A stretch of 64,000 bases of DNA from Anaeramoeba flamelloides (GCA_027625915.1 JANTQA010000047.1:13144001-13208000), one strand, 5' to 3'; shown: positions 21,085 to 33,500, counted from the stretch's first letter. The notes: generated from the sequence alone by a model not told the origin. Numbers and translations are program-made.

Positions 21085-23929
21085 GAGGAAGCAGTGCAAC
21101 CACAAAGAAAAAGAAATTGAAAATTAAAAAAAAAAAAAAAAAAAGAGCTTATTTGGAAGTTAAAGTTGAAAAAATGGTTTTTGCTGTGAATTTTTTTTTT
21201 TATTTTATTATTAACGACTAGGAAATGTTTTCGGTACTGTTATGTTGATTGAAAATTTCTTTTTGAAGTAACACAATTTTAACTCGTTTTTGGGATAAAA
21301 ATGAAATTCTCTAAATCTAACCAGCAATGTTCCTCAAGCATCAATACCAAATATGAAATGATGTTATGAATTTGAAAGATTTACTTTTCCCAAGACTTTG
21401 CAATAAATAGATATATGGAAAGGGTGAGTAAAGATTGACTTTGAATTATTATTCAACAAATGAGTTGATTTCAAAAGTTGTACTTTGATGAATTACTAGA
21501 ACTTTTTAATTTTTTTATTTTTAGTGTTTGGGTCTTTTCTTCTTGATTAATTGACACTTGATCTTTTTTATAGTTTTTTTGTTCTGTTTGAAAACTTAGA
21601 GGAAAATCGAGGTTTTTTCTTTCCTTTTCAAATAATTAACTTTCAGTTTTTGTAATCTTTTCATCATTCTTTAAAAAAGGATTCCAAGACGGAAAGTTTT
21701 ATTTGTGAATATTAGTCTATTTGTAACTTCATCCCTGTAAAACGTGTAATGAGGTGGTGTGTTTCAAGATGAAAATACAAGAAAAAGTTGAGGTTTTTAA
21801 TCTCTTGGGAATCATTTATTTCATGATCCAAATATACATAAAGGAAATATTTTTCAGAAAACAACTCAAAGCACAAAATCAAACTAAACTTGGCTCTGGC
21901 GAATAATATGGGAGTTGGGTATCAAATAAAAAGGGTTATCCATTCAGGAAAAAAATTGACAAATAGTTTTTAATTATAAAAACATGAAATAATGTAACAA
22001 TTTGGGAATATTTTTTAATGGATCTTTACTCTATAAAAACAGAGTAAAATGTTCAAAAATTTTATTGGTGATCTTGTATACATTGAAATTTTTGTAGATA
22101 CTAAGTATCAAATAATTCTGATCCAATAACTAACCTCATAAAAGAACATTTTGTTCAATTATGTCAAAATTATAATTCCATATTTTTTTGGAAATAAAAA
22201 TTTAAATTCATTTTATTTCTTACATTCTAAAAAGTTTTTCCCCTGTTTATTACCATTTTCGCAATAATTACAAAAAAAAAAGTTTTGGTTGCCTTGAAAA
22301 TTAATAAAAATTTTTATTTTCTTTTTGAGGTAATTCTTGTAGTTAAACAAAAAATTGAAATTTTCAAAATATTGAAAAATAATTGTATTGATTTGTGAAG
22401 AAGGACGGTTATAATAATTAAAGTTTTAAAATTATTTAAAAATTTAACTTTAGAATTTTTTTTTATTCCAAGATTGAATGAGATTTTTTAATAAAAAATT
22501 TTCTTGCAGATATTTTGGGATTTTTGTAATTTTTCCCTCAAAATTCAAAATCATTTTTTTCATTCCAAAAACAATTTAAAGTGTTATAAGGTTGTTTTAA
22601 ATAAGACCAAATGATTTATTTAAAAAAATTTCTTTTGTGATTTCTTTTTTCCAATTTTTTCATTTTTTTAAAAACCAGAATAGGACTTTTTCAAGCAATA
22701 AAGAAATCAAAAAAAAAAAACTTAATCTATCTTAATTTCATTGATAAAATTTTTTTAAAGTTCAATCAAATATCCATTTATTAAATCACTCATACCTCAA
22801 ATTTTTATTTGCTGAGATTAATATGGAAAAATTAATAATTAAAAATAATAAAAAAAGAAACAAGTTTCTTTCTGACTCAAATTTTCAACATAAAAGAAAA
22901 AATATTTTTTTACCATTATCAAGAATTAATTTAATTTGTTAATCAAAAAAAAAAATAGGTTGATTTTGAATTTTATATTGGAAACGTGTGTTTTTTGGAT
23001 TTAAAATAAAAAACTCAAATTCATAAATTGTTTTGAGGATATTAACTCATCCATTTCGAAAGCCAAAAGAGAAATTACAAGAAAAAAAAATATTTAGAGA
23101 TCTTAACAAGATTTCATATTATTTTTGAAAAATAATACACCCTTGATGTTTTTTTGTTCATTTCAAAACAAAAACCTAGTTGAAAAGTATATTGATTATT
23201 GAAATCAAAATATAATTCAAAACAATGTATTAAAACCTAAAATTTACCCATGTTCAATTTTTCCCAAATTTGGGATTGTAATTTTTAGCTTTAGAAAATA
23301 TGAATATTTTGGATTTTTTGATTCTCTGCTTTTTTTATTCATTTAAAATTGGCTTATAGATTTTAACAATAGGTATTAAACAAGTTTGGGCAATTTAGGT
23401 TTCATTGATCTTCATAGATCTGTGAACAATAAGTAAAAAAATAATTAAAAAATTTTCCTTTTCACAATCTTCCTACAATTAAAACCAATTTGAAATTTTT
23501 TTTCTATTTGAAAATTTTTATCTAAAAGGAAGAATGGTTTACATCAATTGCAAAAATAGACCACAAAAAAAATCTTGTTTTAAAGTGTCTGGGGTTGCAA
23601 TAATATTTTTGAGATTTTAAAAAAGCTTGTCTTAAGGGAGTAGAAACACTAAAGACAAGATAAAAATTCGAGACAGGTGTGAAAATGTATTTTATCTTAG
23701 TAGGGTGTGATCATAGATTCTCTAAAATTTTTTTTTAAAAAATTATTTGATATTTTTTTTTAGTAATGGTAAACAATATAAAATAGAGGAAAGAATTGAT
23801 AAAATGGGTTCAATTTTTATTTTTTTTTTTATTAAATAGATTTTTTTTTTGGGTGAAGATAATTTTAGATTCTTTGAAGAAAACCTAAAGTTATTTTGTG
23901 GTTTAAAATCAGATAAAATATAATTATAT
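21085..23929. other. Intergenic, including the BTB-BACK promoter; no gene seen
   Basis: Begins with an A run just upstream of the gene's ATG, then 2.8 kb of AT-rich DNA. I found no protein-like frame, RNA gene or repeat copy shared with the rest of the window. Confidence 0.45.
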
Positions 23930-24160
23930 TTACTTCTCCAATTCTCCGAAATCTAAGTGTTTAAAACCCGAACCAGATATATTTTCAGGATAATTATTAT
24001 TTTTTGGAATACTTCTAGCTATAAAAGCCCCATTAGTATTTTCTTTTGTGATTCTCCTAATTGTAATCTTATTTTTCTATTCAGACAAAACCCATTTATC
24101 AAAAATTCCACTAATAAAAGAATCTTTCTTAGTACTTTTTGTTGGTATGGTTAAAAAAAA
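23930..24160 (-). pseudogene. Unrecognised protein fragment with one in-frame stop
   Basis: Read on the minus strand, about 75 codons show protein-like composition unlike the surrounding A/T noise. The segment runs TKSTKKDSFISGIFDKWVLSE, then a TAG, then KNKITIRRITKENTNGAF, SIPKNNNYPENISGSGF and KHLDFGELEK, ending at TAA 23930-23932. No ATG and no domain that I recognise. It may be the 3' exon or relic of a lost gene. Confidence 0.3.
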
Positions 24161-24498
24161 TTCAAGAATGATGAAAAAATAACAAATGAAAAAATTAAAT
24201 GTGAGGATAGAATGTTGAGATAAGGATAAAATATAAGTCATTCAAAATTCAAAACATTATTTCAATCAATTCAACTCAATATTCTATTGTGGCAATTTCT
24301 TTGAGATTTTGAAAAAACAATTTAAAAAATCCTATAAATGAAGTACTTTAAATAATAAAAATCAATGAGGTCTAACCAAAGTATGAAATCTTATTTTCTG
24401 ATCCTTTTCAAAATTACATAAAAGTAAATAATTTTCCAATACCGTGTTTACTCCCTTAAATAAAGTGGGACTTTCTTTTTTTTTTTTCTTTTTATATA
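24161..24498. other. Spacer, nothing recognised
   Basis: AT-rich DNA leading to a MITE; no feature seen. Confidence 0.45.
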
Positions 24499-24976
24499 CA
24501 GTGATCAAAATAATGCTTGCCCAAAGACTAAAATCTGTTTCTAAAAATTTTATCCGTGCTTTTTTTTCTTCTTGTACCCAGGCAACATCCAATCAACTGC
24601 CAAAAAATATATCTAAGTTAAAAACAATTTTGATAGTAAAACTCTGGTTATTTTCATTAAAATTTAAATTATTCATGCAAATAGTTAAAAAGTTTTTCTA
24701 ATATTCTCAATTTGTTTGAAATTTATTGTTTTTTTGATGATGAAAATTTTTTTTAAAAATTTACTCTATTTTTTGAGATAAATTTTGCAATTTGATCCTT
24801 TATTTTTAGAATTTCTTTTTAAATAATAGAACTTTAAGAAACCAATGCCATATTTTTTTAGGGTTTATTACCAGTTTCTTTGATTGGTTAATGTATAGGT
24901 CATCTATAACAAAAAAACATGCTTTTTATTTTGAAACAAGCATTAAATTTTTTTGCACGCTTTATTTTGACTACAG
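24499..24976 (+). mobile_element. Tc1/mariner-type MITE, copy 3
   Basis: 478 bp between TA dinucleotides. Left end CAGTGATCAAAATAATGCTT; right end GCACGCTTTATTTTGACTACAG. The inverted ends agree at about 18 of 22 positions. It has the same orientation as, and close similarity to, the copy 430 bp downstream. No transposase is encoded; open frames inside it are chance. Confidence 0.85.
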
Positions 24977-25402
24977 TAGTATTAGAAATGAAGAATTAAA
25001 TCCTTAAAAAATCTATTTAAATGGCTTCATAGACTTTTCTCTCTGATGTGAATAGAAAATATCTTTATTCTCAAACACAAATATTCTGGAAATTTTTTAT
25101 ATCGTTCAATCATCAACCTCTTCAAAAACTGTAAAATTTTTGCAATTAATTTGGTTGTTTACTCAAAGGCGGATAATAACTAAAGTTGGATCTTGCTTCT
25201 TTACTTTTTTTGAATGAGTTTATGGAAAAATTATTGAGAAAAGTAAAAATAAAAGTTTTTTTTTATAATCAACTCTCCCAACTATTCTTGAAATAGGTTT
25301 TTGTGAGAATTTATATTTGGACAAGTTATATATTTTCATGTTTGCGTCTACTACAGACAAGAAGTTACATTTAAAATACAAAACGTTTCTAGTTTGTATT
25401 TA
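24977..25402. other. Spacer between two MITE copies
   Basis: About 425 bp, no repeat copy or gene recognised. An open frame beginning at 25317 runs into the next MITE and is not credible. Confidence 0.45.
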
Positions 25403-25885
25403 CAGTGATCAAAATAATGCGTGCACAACGACTATAATCCATGTTTCAAAATATTATCCTTGCTTTTTTTTATTCTTGTACCAAGGCAACATCCAATCTA
25501 CTACCAAATAGTATACCTGAGCCCAAATCAATTTTGAAAGTAAAGTACAGGTTATTTTCAGTAAAATTTAAAATATTAATGCAAATAATTGAAAATTTTC
25601 CATAATTTTCTCAATTTTTTTGAAATTTTTTGTTTTTTTTAATGATATTAAAAATTTCTTAAAAAAAATTAACTGTATTTTTTGAGATAAATTTTCCAAT
25701 TTGATCCTTTATTTTTAAAATGTCTTTTTAAATAATCGAATTTTAAGAAACCAATACCATGTTTGTTTCGGGTTTATTATCAGTTTCTTTGATTGGTTAA
25801 TGTATAGGTTTTCTATAACAAAAAAACACGCTTTTTATTTTGAAACAAGCATTATATTTTTTTGTACGCTTTATTTTGACTACAG
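25403..25885 (+). mobile_element. Tc1/mariner-type MITE, copy 4
   Basis: 483 bp between TA dinucleotides. Left end CAGTGATCAAAATAATGCGT; right end GTACGCTTTATTTTGACTACAG. The best-preserved left end of the family. Confidence 0.85.
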
Positions 25886-26212
25886 TACCTTGAGTAATTC
25901 TCCATGAGAAATGAAATGTTTGTATTTTAAAATAAGGAGTATCAAAACAATTAAGAAAACTCTAATTTAAACAACACCTATGATTTAATAAGTTTAATCA
26001 TGACTGAAAAACAAAATCAAAAGCAAAGAAGAAGAAATTATCAATATATTCGTTAAATTTAAAATAAAACCAAACAAATAAAACTTTTATTAAAAAAAAT
26101 GGCATTAATCGATGGGTTTATGTCTAATTTTTACATTTCCCGATCTTTACGTTAAAATAAATATCTTTTCCAAAAATAAAAAATCATTTTTTATTAAAAC
26201 ATCAAAACTTAA
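25886..26212. other. 5' flank of the E2 gene
   Basis: About 330 bp of AT-rich DNA between a MITE and the predicted start of the ubiquitin-conjugating enzyme. It must hold the promoter; no motif stood out. Confidence 0.45.
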
Positions 26213-27141
26213 ATGGTAACATTTAATTCCAAAAATTCCATTAATTTTAAATCTAATTATTCACACTTTATCATTTTTTCAATATATACAAAAACCTTTC
26301 TTTTCATAATTCATTCAATAACTGAACAATTTAGTCAAACGAAAATTTATCGCCAAAAGGAATTAGAAAAATTTTAAAAGAAATAAAGACACTTTCAGAA
26401 ACACCCATCAAAGGGATAACTGTTGAAAACAACCGTGAAAGGCTAAACGAAATTCGAGCAACAATTGAAGGACCAGGTAAATTTCTTATTTTTTCTTTTT
26501 GATTCTTCACTTTTTCATCGATCGTTTGTCATTTTCTTATTCAAAAAATCTGTTTTCTTTCTGATTTCTTTTTATTGGGTTTTCCACTTCGATCACCTTG
26601 ATCAAAAAATAAAAAAACAACAATCAAAAAAATAATATAAATCGAATTTTCAAAAGAAAGCACACCATTTGAAGGGGGTGTCTTTAAAATGAAACTTGTC
26701 TTAGAATCCAATTTCCCAAATTCACCACCAAAAGGCTATTTTATTACCAAGATCTTTCATCCTAATGTTGCAACAACTGGGGAAATCTGCTTAAATACAC
26801 TCAAAAAGGATTGGAAACCGGAGCTAGGGTTAGGAGAAGTTCTTCAAACGATAAAATGCCTATTGATATACCCTAATGCAGAATCTGCACTCAACGAAGA
26901 AGCGGGGAAACTAATACTAGAAAACTATGACGAATATTCTAGATATGCCAAATTGATGACAAAAATTCATGCCTCCTTATCCGAGAGAACCAACTCTGAA
27001 AATACAACAAAAAAAAGAAAAAAATTAAAAAAAACAACCTCAAAATCCAAAACAAAAACAAAAAAATCGTCAAAATCAAAATCTAAAACCTCAACCGCTG
27101 GCAAAAAAAAAAAAAGAAGAAAAAATCTCAAAAGATTATAA
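26213..27141 (+). CDS. UBE2S: Ubiquitin-conjugating enzyme E2, UBE2S-like
   Basis: Three exons: 26213-26215 (only the ATG), 26335-26476 and 26657-27141, with introns of 119 bp (phase 0) and 180 bp (phase 1). The exon 2/3 junction is well supported: it gives [20 protein letters not shown], as in E2s of this family. The ATG-only first exon is inferred from the ATG|GTAACA site and from a stop just upstream of the TTTAG acceptor. The product is 209 residues (human UBE2S 222). It has the HPN motif at 83-85, catalytic Cys93 in GEICLN, and the [15 protein letters not shown] helix. Then comes a Lys/Ser/Thr-rich tail from about residue 160 ending KNLKRL. UBE2S extends Lys11-linked chains on APC/C substrates and docks through its C-terminal LRRL (established). 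The LKRL end here suggests the same docking (inference). The N-terminus [15 protein letters not shown] also matches the family. Confidence 0.88.
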
Positions 27142-28199
27142 TTCGCTAATCACGATTATAATTATCACTCCCTTTTCTATAACATTGTTTTTAATTTAAA
27201 AATTTTTTTAATATAAATTAATTTTGTTTAATTATTAAATTAATATAAATAATATCACAGCCAGATCCTAAAAAAACGAGGGTTTACAGAGAATTAAAAC
27301 AAAAATAACAAAAAAAAAAAAGTACTTTATAAAAAATTATTTTTTTTTTTAAAAAATATTCTTTATTTTTTTATGGGATTTTGCGCAAGATTTACAATTT
27401 ATCCCCAATAAATCAATAAATTAAAAGTCAATTATTTTTTACAACTTGTGATCTTTTTGGAACAATTGTTATCAAGTGTGACTCAAAAAGAAGAAAAGAG
27501 GAGTAATAATTACATTTCTAATCTGAAAACCTGGGAGATCCTTGGAAAGTTGTTTGAAAAAAATTATAAAACCAAAATAACATTTTTACATTTTTGGAAT
27601 CATAAAATTAAAGGATTAATACCAACTACAGATTGTTCCAAAGCTAGTAAAAAATTTCCAAGATTTTGACTTATTATCATCTATTCAATTCATATATGTT
27701 AATATTTGATTTTGACAAGTTATGAAGAAAAAAATATTTCGATTACATGGTAGTCGATCCAGGTTTTAGGATAATTTGTTTAATGAAAAACTTTTAATAA
27801 TCTGATCAATTTGTTTTTTGTTGACTATTTTTAAATGAGAATAATAAATACATTAATTAGAAAAATATTCTAGAAGTGGGAACATCCAAAAAAAAAAAAT
27901 TGTTGGAAAAAATCTTAAAAAATTGAAAATCTCACAATAACTTTATAAAAACAGAGAATAATTAACAAACTTGTACAAAGTCACTCCAGGAAAAAGAAAA
28001 CAGTTGAAAAATGTTTTTTTTTTTTTTTTTGATTATTTATTTATTATTGAAGAGAGCTGATAAAACAAAATGGTCATCTGTATGGCGTTAGGTTTTTTTA
28101 ATTTGTGAAATAAAGAGAAAATTTTAGAAATTTTCAGTTTATTTTTCAAATTTAATAAAAACACTGTTATTTTTTCCAGAATTTTACAGAATTAAGCAA
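27142..28199. other. Intergenic, no convincing gene
   Basis: AT-rich. An open frame at 27448-27669 has a somewhat protein-like composition (NLKTWEILGKLFEKN, TFLHFWNHKIKGLIP) but no ATG and no recognised domain; it could be a relic. Confidence 0.4.
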
Positions 28200-28900
28200 A
28201 ATTAAAAACTTTTCTTTATTCTTTTGAATTTTGGAAAAGAGTCGTTAGGTTTTCTTGAGTTTTCTGTTTATTAGTAAAATCAATAGATTTTCGTTAGGTT
28301 TTTTTGAGGTTTACTATTTATTTGTGAAGTGTTCTAGTTTTTTTTTTACTTTTTGAAATAAACCGAAAATTTATGAAAATTTTCTGTTTATTTATTTATT
28401 TATTGTGAGAAAGGAGTAATAAAAGAAAATTTATTAAATAAAAAAGAGAAGAAGAAAAATAATTAAAATATTTAAAGTAAAAAAATATTATATCATCTAC
28501 ATGGCCAAATTAAAAATTATTCACAGTCGTTAGGTTTTTCAGGATTTGAAAGAATTGAGTAAAATCCTTGATTTTACTAAATTCTTTTAAATTCTGGAAA
28601 ACCACCTTTAGCCCTTTTTTTTTTTTTTTGAGTAATAAAAAGAAAATTTTTGAAATTTTCTTTTTATTTCTCAAATCAAAAAAAAAGATAGGTACTTGAC
28701 GACACTTCTCCTGAAACAGGAGTAAAAACCTGATAGAAAGATTATTAATAAATAAGATTCCACAAAATGTGATTAATAAATTGGTATCCACTGTCGTTGG
28801 TTTTTTTTTTAATTTAAAAGAATTGGGTAAAATCTCGGATTTTGTTCAATTTTTTCGAATTAAAAGAAACCTAGGCACGACTCCAAAAAGTGGGGGCACT
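28200..28900. repeat. Foldback repeat (GTGTTCTAGG family), left arm and inner fragments
   Basis: Shows CGTTAGGTTTTCTTGAG, TCAATAGATTTTCGTTAGG, TTTGTGAAGTGTTCTAG and ACCGAAAATTTATGAAAATT. All occur in the intact copy at 45230-45750. It then passes into other material, with smaller palindromes around 28540-28620 and 28630-28690. The matching right arm is at 29290-29450, so the copy was split by insertions that include a LINE fragment. Confidence 0.65.
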
Positions 28901-28984
28901 ATGTACTTGAATTTGTATATTTTTTTACTATTTTAGGAATTTTTTATTTTCAATTTTTTTATTTTCATTTTTTCTTTATTACCT

Positions 28985-29310
28985 TCAGTTATCTAACCAT
29001 AAGAGCTTTGATGAAAAATTCTCGACAAGAACAATAAATTTCGTAATTTTGATTAGCCAGAATAAGGAGTTTTTGAGTATTTTTCCTAAGGATAACATTT
29101 TTATATGCGTTTTTTTTGCTAATTTTTTTTTCCATTTGATTCTGATAAATTTATATCTTGCACAATACCAAATAACGTGATTTATATTTTCACAATATTG
29201 AGTACAATAATCACATTTTTTGTATTTTTCTTTTTTTTTAAATGTATCATATTCTGGTTTATTTTTCAAGGCATATGAGTATCTATTTAGCCCATAAAAT
29301 TTTCTGTTTA
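28985..29310 (-). mobile_element. LINE 3' end fragment (zinc-knuckle C-terminus)
   Basis: On the minus strand an open segment reads GLNRYSYALKNKPEYDTF, then CDYC, a spacer, ENINHVIWYC and a basic tail. The C-x2-C-x8-H-x4-C spacing and the Asn-Arg-Tyr lead-in match the C-terminal end of the full LINE at 49.7-53.1 kb (NRYYYVINKN...CPLC...DHFLWVC). The residues differ enough to indicate another subfamily. Only the last ~100 codons remain, as expected for 5' truncated LINE copies. Confidence 0.7.
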
Positions 29311-29450
29311 TTTCAAAAAGTAAAAAAAAACCTAGAACACTTCACAAATAAAATAGAAAACCTCAAAAAAATATAGGAAAATTTAAAAATAAAACAGAAA
29401 AAATCAAGAAAACCTAGGCACTCTACGGCACTTGGCGACACACCCAGTAA
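29290..29450. repeat. Foldback repeat (GTGTTCTAGG family), right arm
   Basis: AAAATTTTCTGTTTATTTCA, then CCTAGAACACTTCACAAAT and CAAGAAAACCTAGGCACTC are the inverted counterpart of the arm at 28220-28390. It ends in CTACGGCACTTGGCGACAC, a degenerate short-period tail also seen at 45235-45265. Confidence 0.65.
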
Positions 29451-29851
29451 CTCTTGATGATTTTTTAGAGTTTATTATCCTAAACAAAATGTAGGACAGA
29501 TTGGAACGAATAGAATAGCTTCCCTTTAAAAAATGAAAAGAGAAAAATATTTCTAAACCAAGAGAACAAAAAGAGAAAGAAAAGTAAAAAAATGAAAGAG
29601 AGTAACAAAAAACAATAGAAAATTGAAAAAACTTCAGTAAAAAAAAAATTTTTTTTTTGTATCTAAGTGTGTAACTGATTGTTGTTTATTTCCCTTTATG
29701 TAGAAAATTTATGAATAACTTTAATTATACCTCATAAAATCCAATAGAAATCTAGATTCTTATTGATTAATCCAAAATAAATGCAAAAATAATTTCTTTA
29801 TTAGTTATCCCCAAAATGTGTCACGGCGCGTACATATACGCACATAAACAA
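29451..29851. other. Spacer
   Basis: AT-rich, with one unusual CpG-containing short palindrome GCGTACATATACGC at about 29828-29841 next to a MITE border. Nothing else seen. Confidence 0.45.
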
Positions 29852-30384
29852 TATAAACTAAAATTCAAAATTTTCCACACAGCTAAAACAGTCCAAACAA
29901 TCACAATAATACAATTTCATTGAAATTGAAGATAATTTTGATTTTTGTAAAATATGAAAATCATTTTTTCAATCTTTTATTTTTTCTTTTCATTTCATTG
30001 TTTGAATTACGTAATTTGTTTTGGTCGATCAAATTTTTTTCCAACAATTGATATTATGTTAAAGTCAAGTTGTTCCAAATAGAAGAACTCAAATAAAATT
30101 AGTTGGTAGTATCTAACCATTTGATCGATCAAATTCCTAATAGAATTTCAACAAATTTACGAATGCATTTTTTTGTTTTGCCCTCTCCAAAATTTTTAAC
30201 ACACTTTGATTTATTTGTATTGATAATTATTTATTTATTGTTTTGTGAGTATTGTAATTTATAAACAAGTGTTAACATTTCAATTAGTGAATGGTTCTAA
30301 TTTGGTAAATCTTCGAGAATTGATTAAATAAGAGTTTTATTCTTCACAAATTGAATTTTGGTGTGTTAAAAATTTTGAATTGGT

Positions 30385-30390
<6 letters not shown>
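29852..30390 (+). mobile_element. MITE family with AAACTAAAATTCAAAATTTT ends, well-preserved copy
   Basis: About 540 bp. Left end AAACTAAAATTCAAAATTTTCC; right end complement of AAACACCAATTCAAAATTTTTA. Both ends abut TATA. Internal block GTATCTAACCATTTGATCGATC is shared with the other three copies. No coding capacity. The right edge runs into a (TA)n tract. Confidence 0.8.

Positions 30391-30417
<27 letters not shown>
30388..30417. repeat. (TA)n microsatellite
   Basis: About fourteen TA units directly at the right end of the MITE, perhaps grown from its TATA target site. Confidence 0.9.
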
Positions 30418-30418
<1 letters not shown>

Positions 30419-30520
30419 TTGATTCTTTCCAATGTTATTAAATACAAACTAAAAACAAACAAATAAAAAAAAAAGCAACATGCCCATAGTAAGACTTTAT
30501 TGAATCTTACCTTCAAGATT

Positions 30521-33500
30521 TTATTTAAAATAATATTTAAAAAAAGTTTCGATTTCAATTAAACACGAATAAAGCCTCGAGTTCTCATGGAGTTGATAAT
30601 AGTCTAAAGCATCAAAAAGTTCTTCAAGAATTAATTGCGGGTTTTCATATTGAAGTAAATCGTCTGCATCAATTTTATTTGTATAAAAAAATTTAATTAA
30701 AATTTCAAAAAAGGGATATGATTTTTCAGTAAAATCTTTAATTTCATTAAATTGTGAATCATAATATGAAAAAAAAACACGGAATAATTCTGAACGAGCA
30801 CATAAAATAAATTTATGAACTTTCATTTTATAATATTTATTTCCTTCCCGTTTATCATTTTTTTTTCGATTATTACTATTCCCATCCCTCTTGTTTTTAT
30901 TATTGTTATCATCACTGATGTTTTTCTTCTTCTTAATCTTATTATTATCATTATTCATTATAATCTTATTATTATTATTATTTATTTTATTATTATTATT
31001 CTTTTTGATATGAAGATTATTTTTGTGTTTATTTTTCTCATCTCTATCATTATTTTTTTTATTGTTATCACATTCCATATTCTTGCTATTATTATTCTGA
31101 TTATTATTATTATTATCATTACGACTACTAATAGCTTTATTATTCTTATTATTATTTTTATCGTTTTTATTTTTATTAGTATTAATATTATTATTATTAT
31201 TATTATTATAATCATTCTTTCTACTGTTATTATTCTGGTTATTATTGGTATTATTCTTATTCGTATTATTCTTATTAGTATTCTTATTATTTTTATTTTT
31301 TTCATCATTATTGTTATTTTTATTATTGCTATTACATTTCTTGGTAATGTTGTTGTTATTATTAACCTTCTGATTCTTATCATTATTCTTATTATTATTA
31401 TTTAGTTTCTTAAAGTTATTCTTCTTCTTGCTATTATTATAATTATAGTTTGGATTATTCTTTTCCTGTTTCTTCTTATTATTATTGATCTTGATCAGGG
31501 ATTTTTGGTTAATCTTTTTCTGGTTGTTATTTTTCTTAATATTTTTCTTGTTATTGATTAATATTTCAAAACAATTTTTATTTTTTTGATTATTCTTGCT
31601 TTGTTCTGGGATCTTATTATTATTCGTCTTCTTCTTATTTTTGTTATTAGTGGTGTTGTAGTTGTTCTTGCTTTTATGATTTATATTTCTATTTTCATGT
31701 TTATTCTTTTTTTGGTTGTTGTTTTTCTTTTTATTATTTTTGTTTTTGATTAGTGATTCAAAAAAATTGTCATTTTTCATTTTCCCATCAGGAAAATTAT
31801 GAAGAGATTTGTTTTTATTTTTAATTTGATTCTTTTCATTTTGATTTTTTCGATTTTGATTATTAGATTTCTTATTGAGAATATTGCTTTGAGGGTTGAA
31901 TTTTTTAATAAATTCACCTTCTCTGTCATTTTTATTGTTATTAAGAACATTTTCTTGATTTATGGTTAATGATTTATTATTATTATTAGTATTAGTATTA
32001 TTCTTATTATTATTATGTTTATTTTTCTCCTCATCATTGTTATTCTTTTTATTTGTATTTGTATTGGAACTTTTAGTATTTATTTCTGTTTCACTATTTA
32101 AATTAGTCTTATTTTTAATAAGTATATTAAAATCTATTGAACTTTCATTGTAATATAAGCTTACCAAATCCCCTTTCAATGATTTTAAGGACAAATCTGA
32201 TAATTTAAATTTTTTTAAAATTCTCATGATGATTGCATAATATTTTTCATTGAAGATTTTGCCCGTGTAGACATATTTCAGAAAGTTTCTAATTGTTTGT
32301 TTTTTATATTTCTTCAGTTTGTCAATTATCATTTCAGATTTACATTTGAGCCTGGTTTCCACAAATATTTTATGAACCTTGATCCCATCGCATATTGTCA
32401 AATCTGCACAAAGGCCACTGATTAAAAGCTTTAAAAGATCATCAATTAAATCTTTATCATTATATGATTTTAAATAAAAAAAGAATTTGTTTTCGATACC
32501 TGCACTGATTTTGATATTAGAATGAATAGGATATTTAATAAATTCAAATTTGCGAAAATTTTTAAAACTATATTTTTTTGGAGACAGATAATTTGTATTT
32601 GGTATTTCTTTGATAATTCTATTATCAAAGATCCAAAAATCATTATTTCTTGATTTAGCAAGAGACAAATTTGTTGATGAAACGATCTTGACAATCTTCT
32701 TTTCAGTTAATTCTTTTGCTTCCTTAAATGTGGTGAGAAATTTTTTCTCAAATCCTGCAAAAAAGACTCTGTGTTTGTCTTGTGATTGCTTTTTTAAGAT
32801 GATTACAGTATATGAAGAACTTAATGCCATATCCACAATTTCATTCGAATCAATAAATGGTACTTTCACAGGTTCATATTTGATTGTGTCATGTATCTGT
32901 GCAAGGCCAATGGCAAGCTGATAACTCTGGTTGTCCCCCATTGCATATAAATTATTGTCATCTGAAAGGCTTTTAACAAAAAAGAAATTTGGTACAAATT
33001 GATTGACCCAACATTGCTCAACATCTTGTTCACATAACACAAAATTTAATTTACAATCCGGCTTATTGTATTCAAGAAGAACCTCGGGTTGTTTGGAGCT
33101 TTGAGAAAACTCTTTGTTTAATAAAGAAAGATCTTTTTCAATTTCGCTTCTTTCTCTTCGAAAATTGATGTTGCAACAGTAATACAAATCTTGGTTCGAA
33201 CATAAAAAGTAGCTTGAATAATACCCACAATATATTTTCTTGACGAGAAGTCCATGGTTTTGAAAATAATTGATTTGTAAATATTGGTAACCCTTTAGAT
33301 TGTTTCGGCTGGGTGTTGTTTCCCAGAAACTTTTCCCAAATCGATACAATCTTCCTTTTTGTGTTTTTAAAATATAGTGTTGATAACCAGATTGAATTTT
33401 GATTATTTTTCCATAACTATTCGGGAGTGTTTTATAAGGTAGGTCGAAGGCTTCTTCACCCCAATAATCCGTGAATGGAAATTTGATCTTCAAATTCTTG

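Noticed and set aside
27448-27669. 73-codon open frame downstream of the E2 gene
   Set aside because: No ATG, no recognisable domain and no intron model linking it to a neighbour; kept only as a possible relic.
30815-31405. 196-codon plus-strand open frame, almost all Ile
   Set aside because: It is the antisense of the Asn-coding AAT/AAC repeats in the RCC1-BTB gene; the same holds for the minus-strand frame at 30982-31383.
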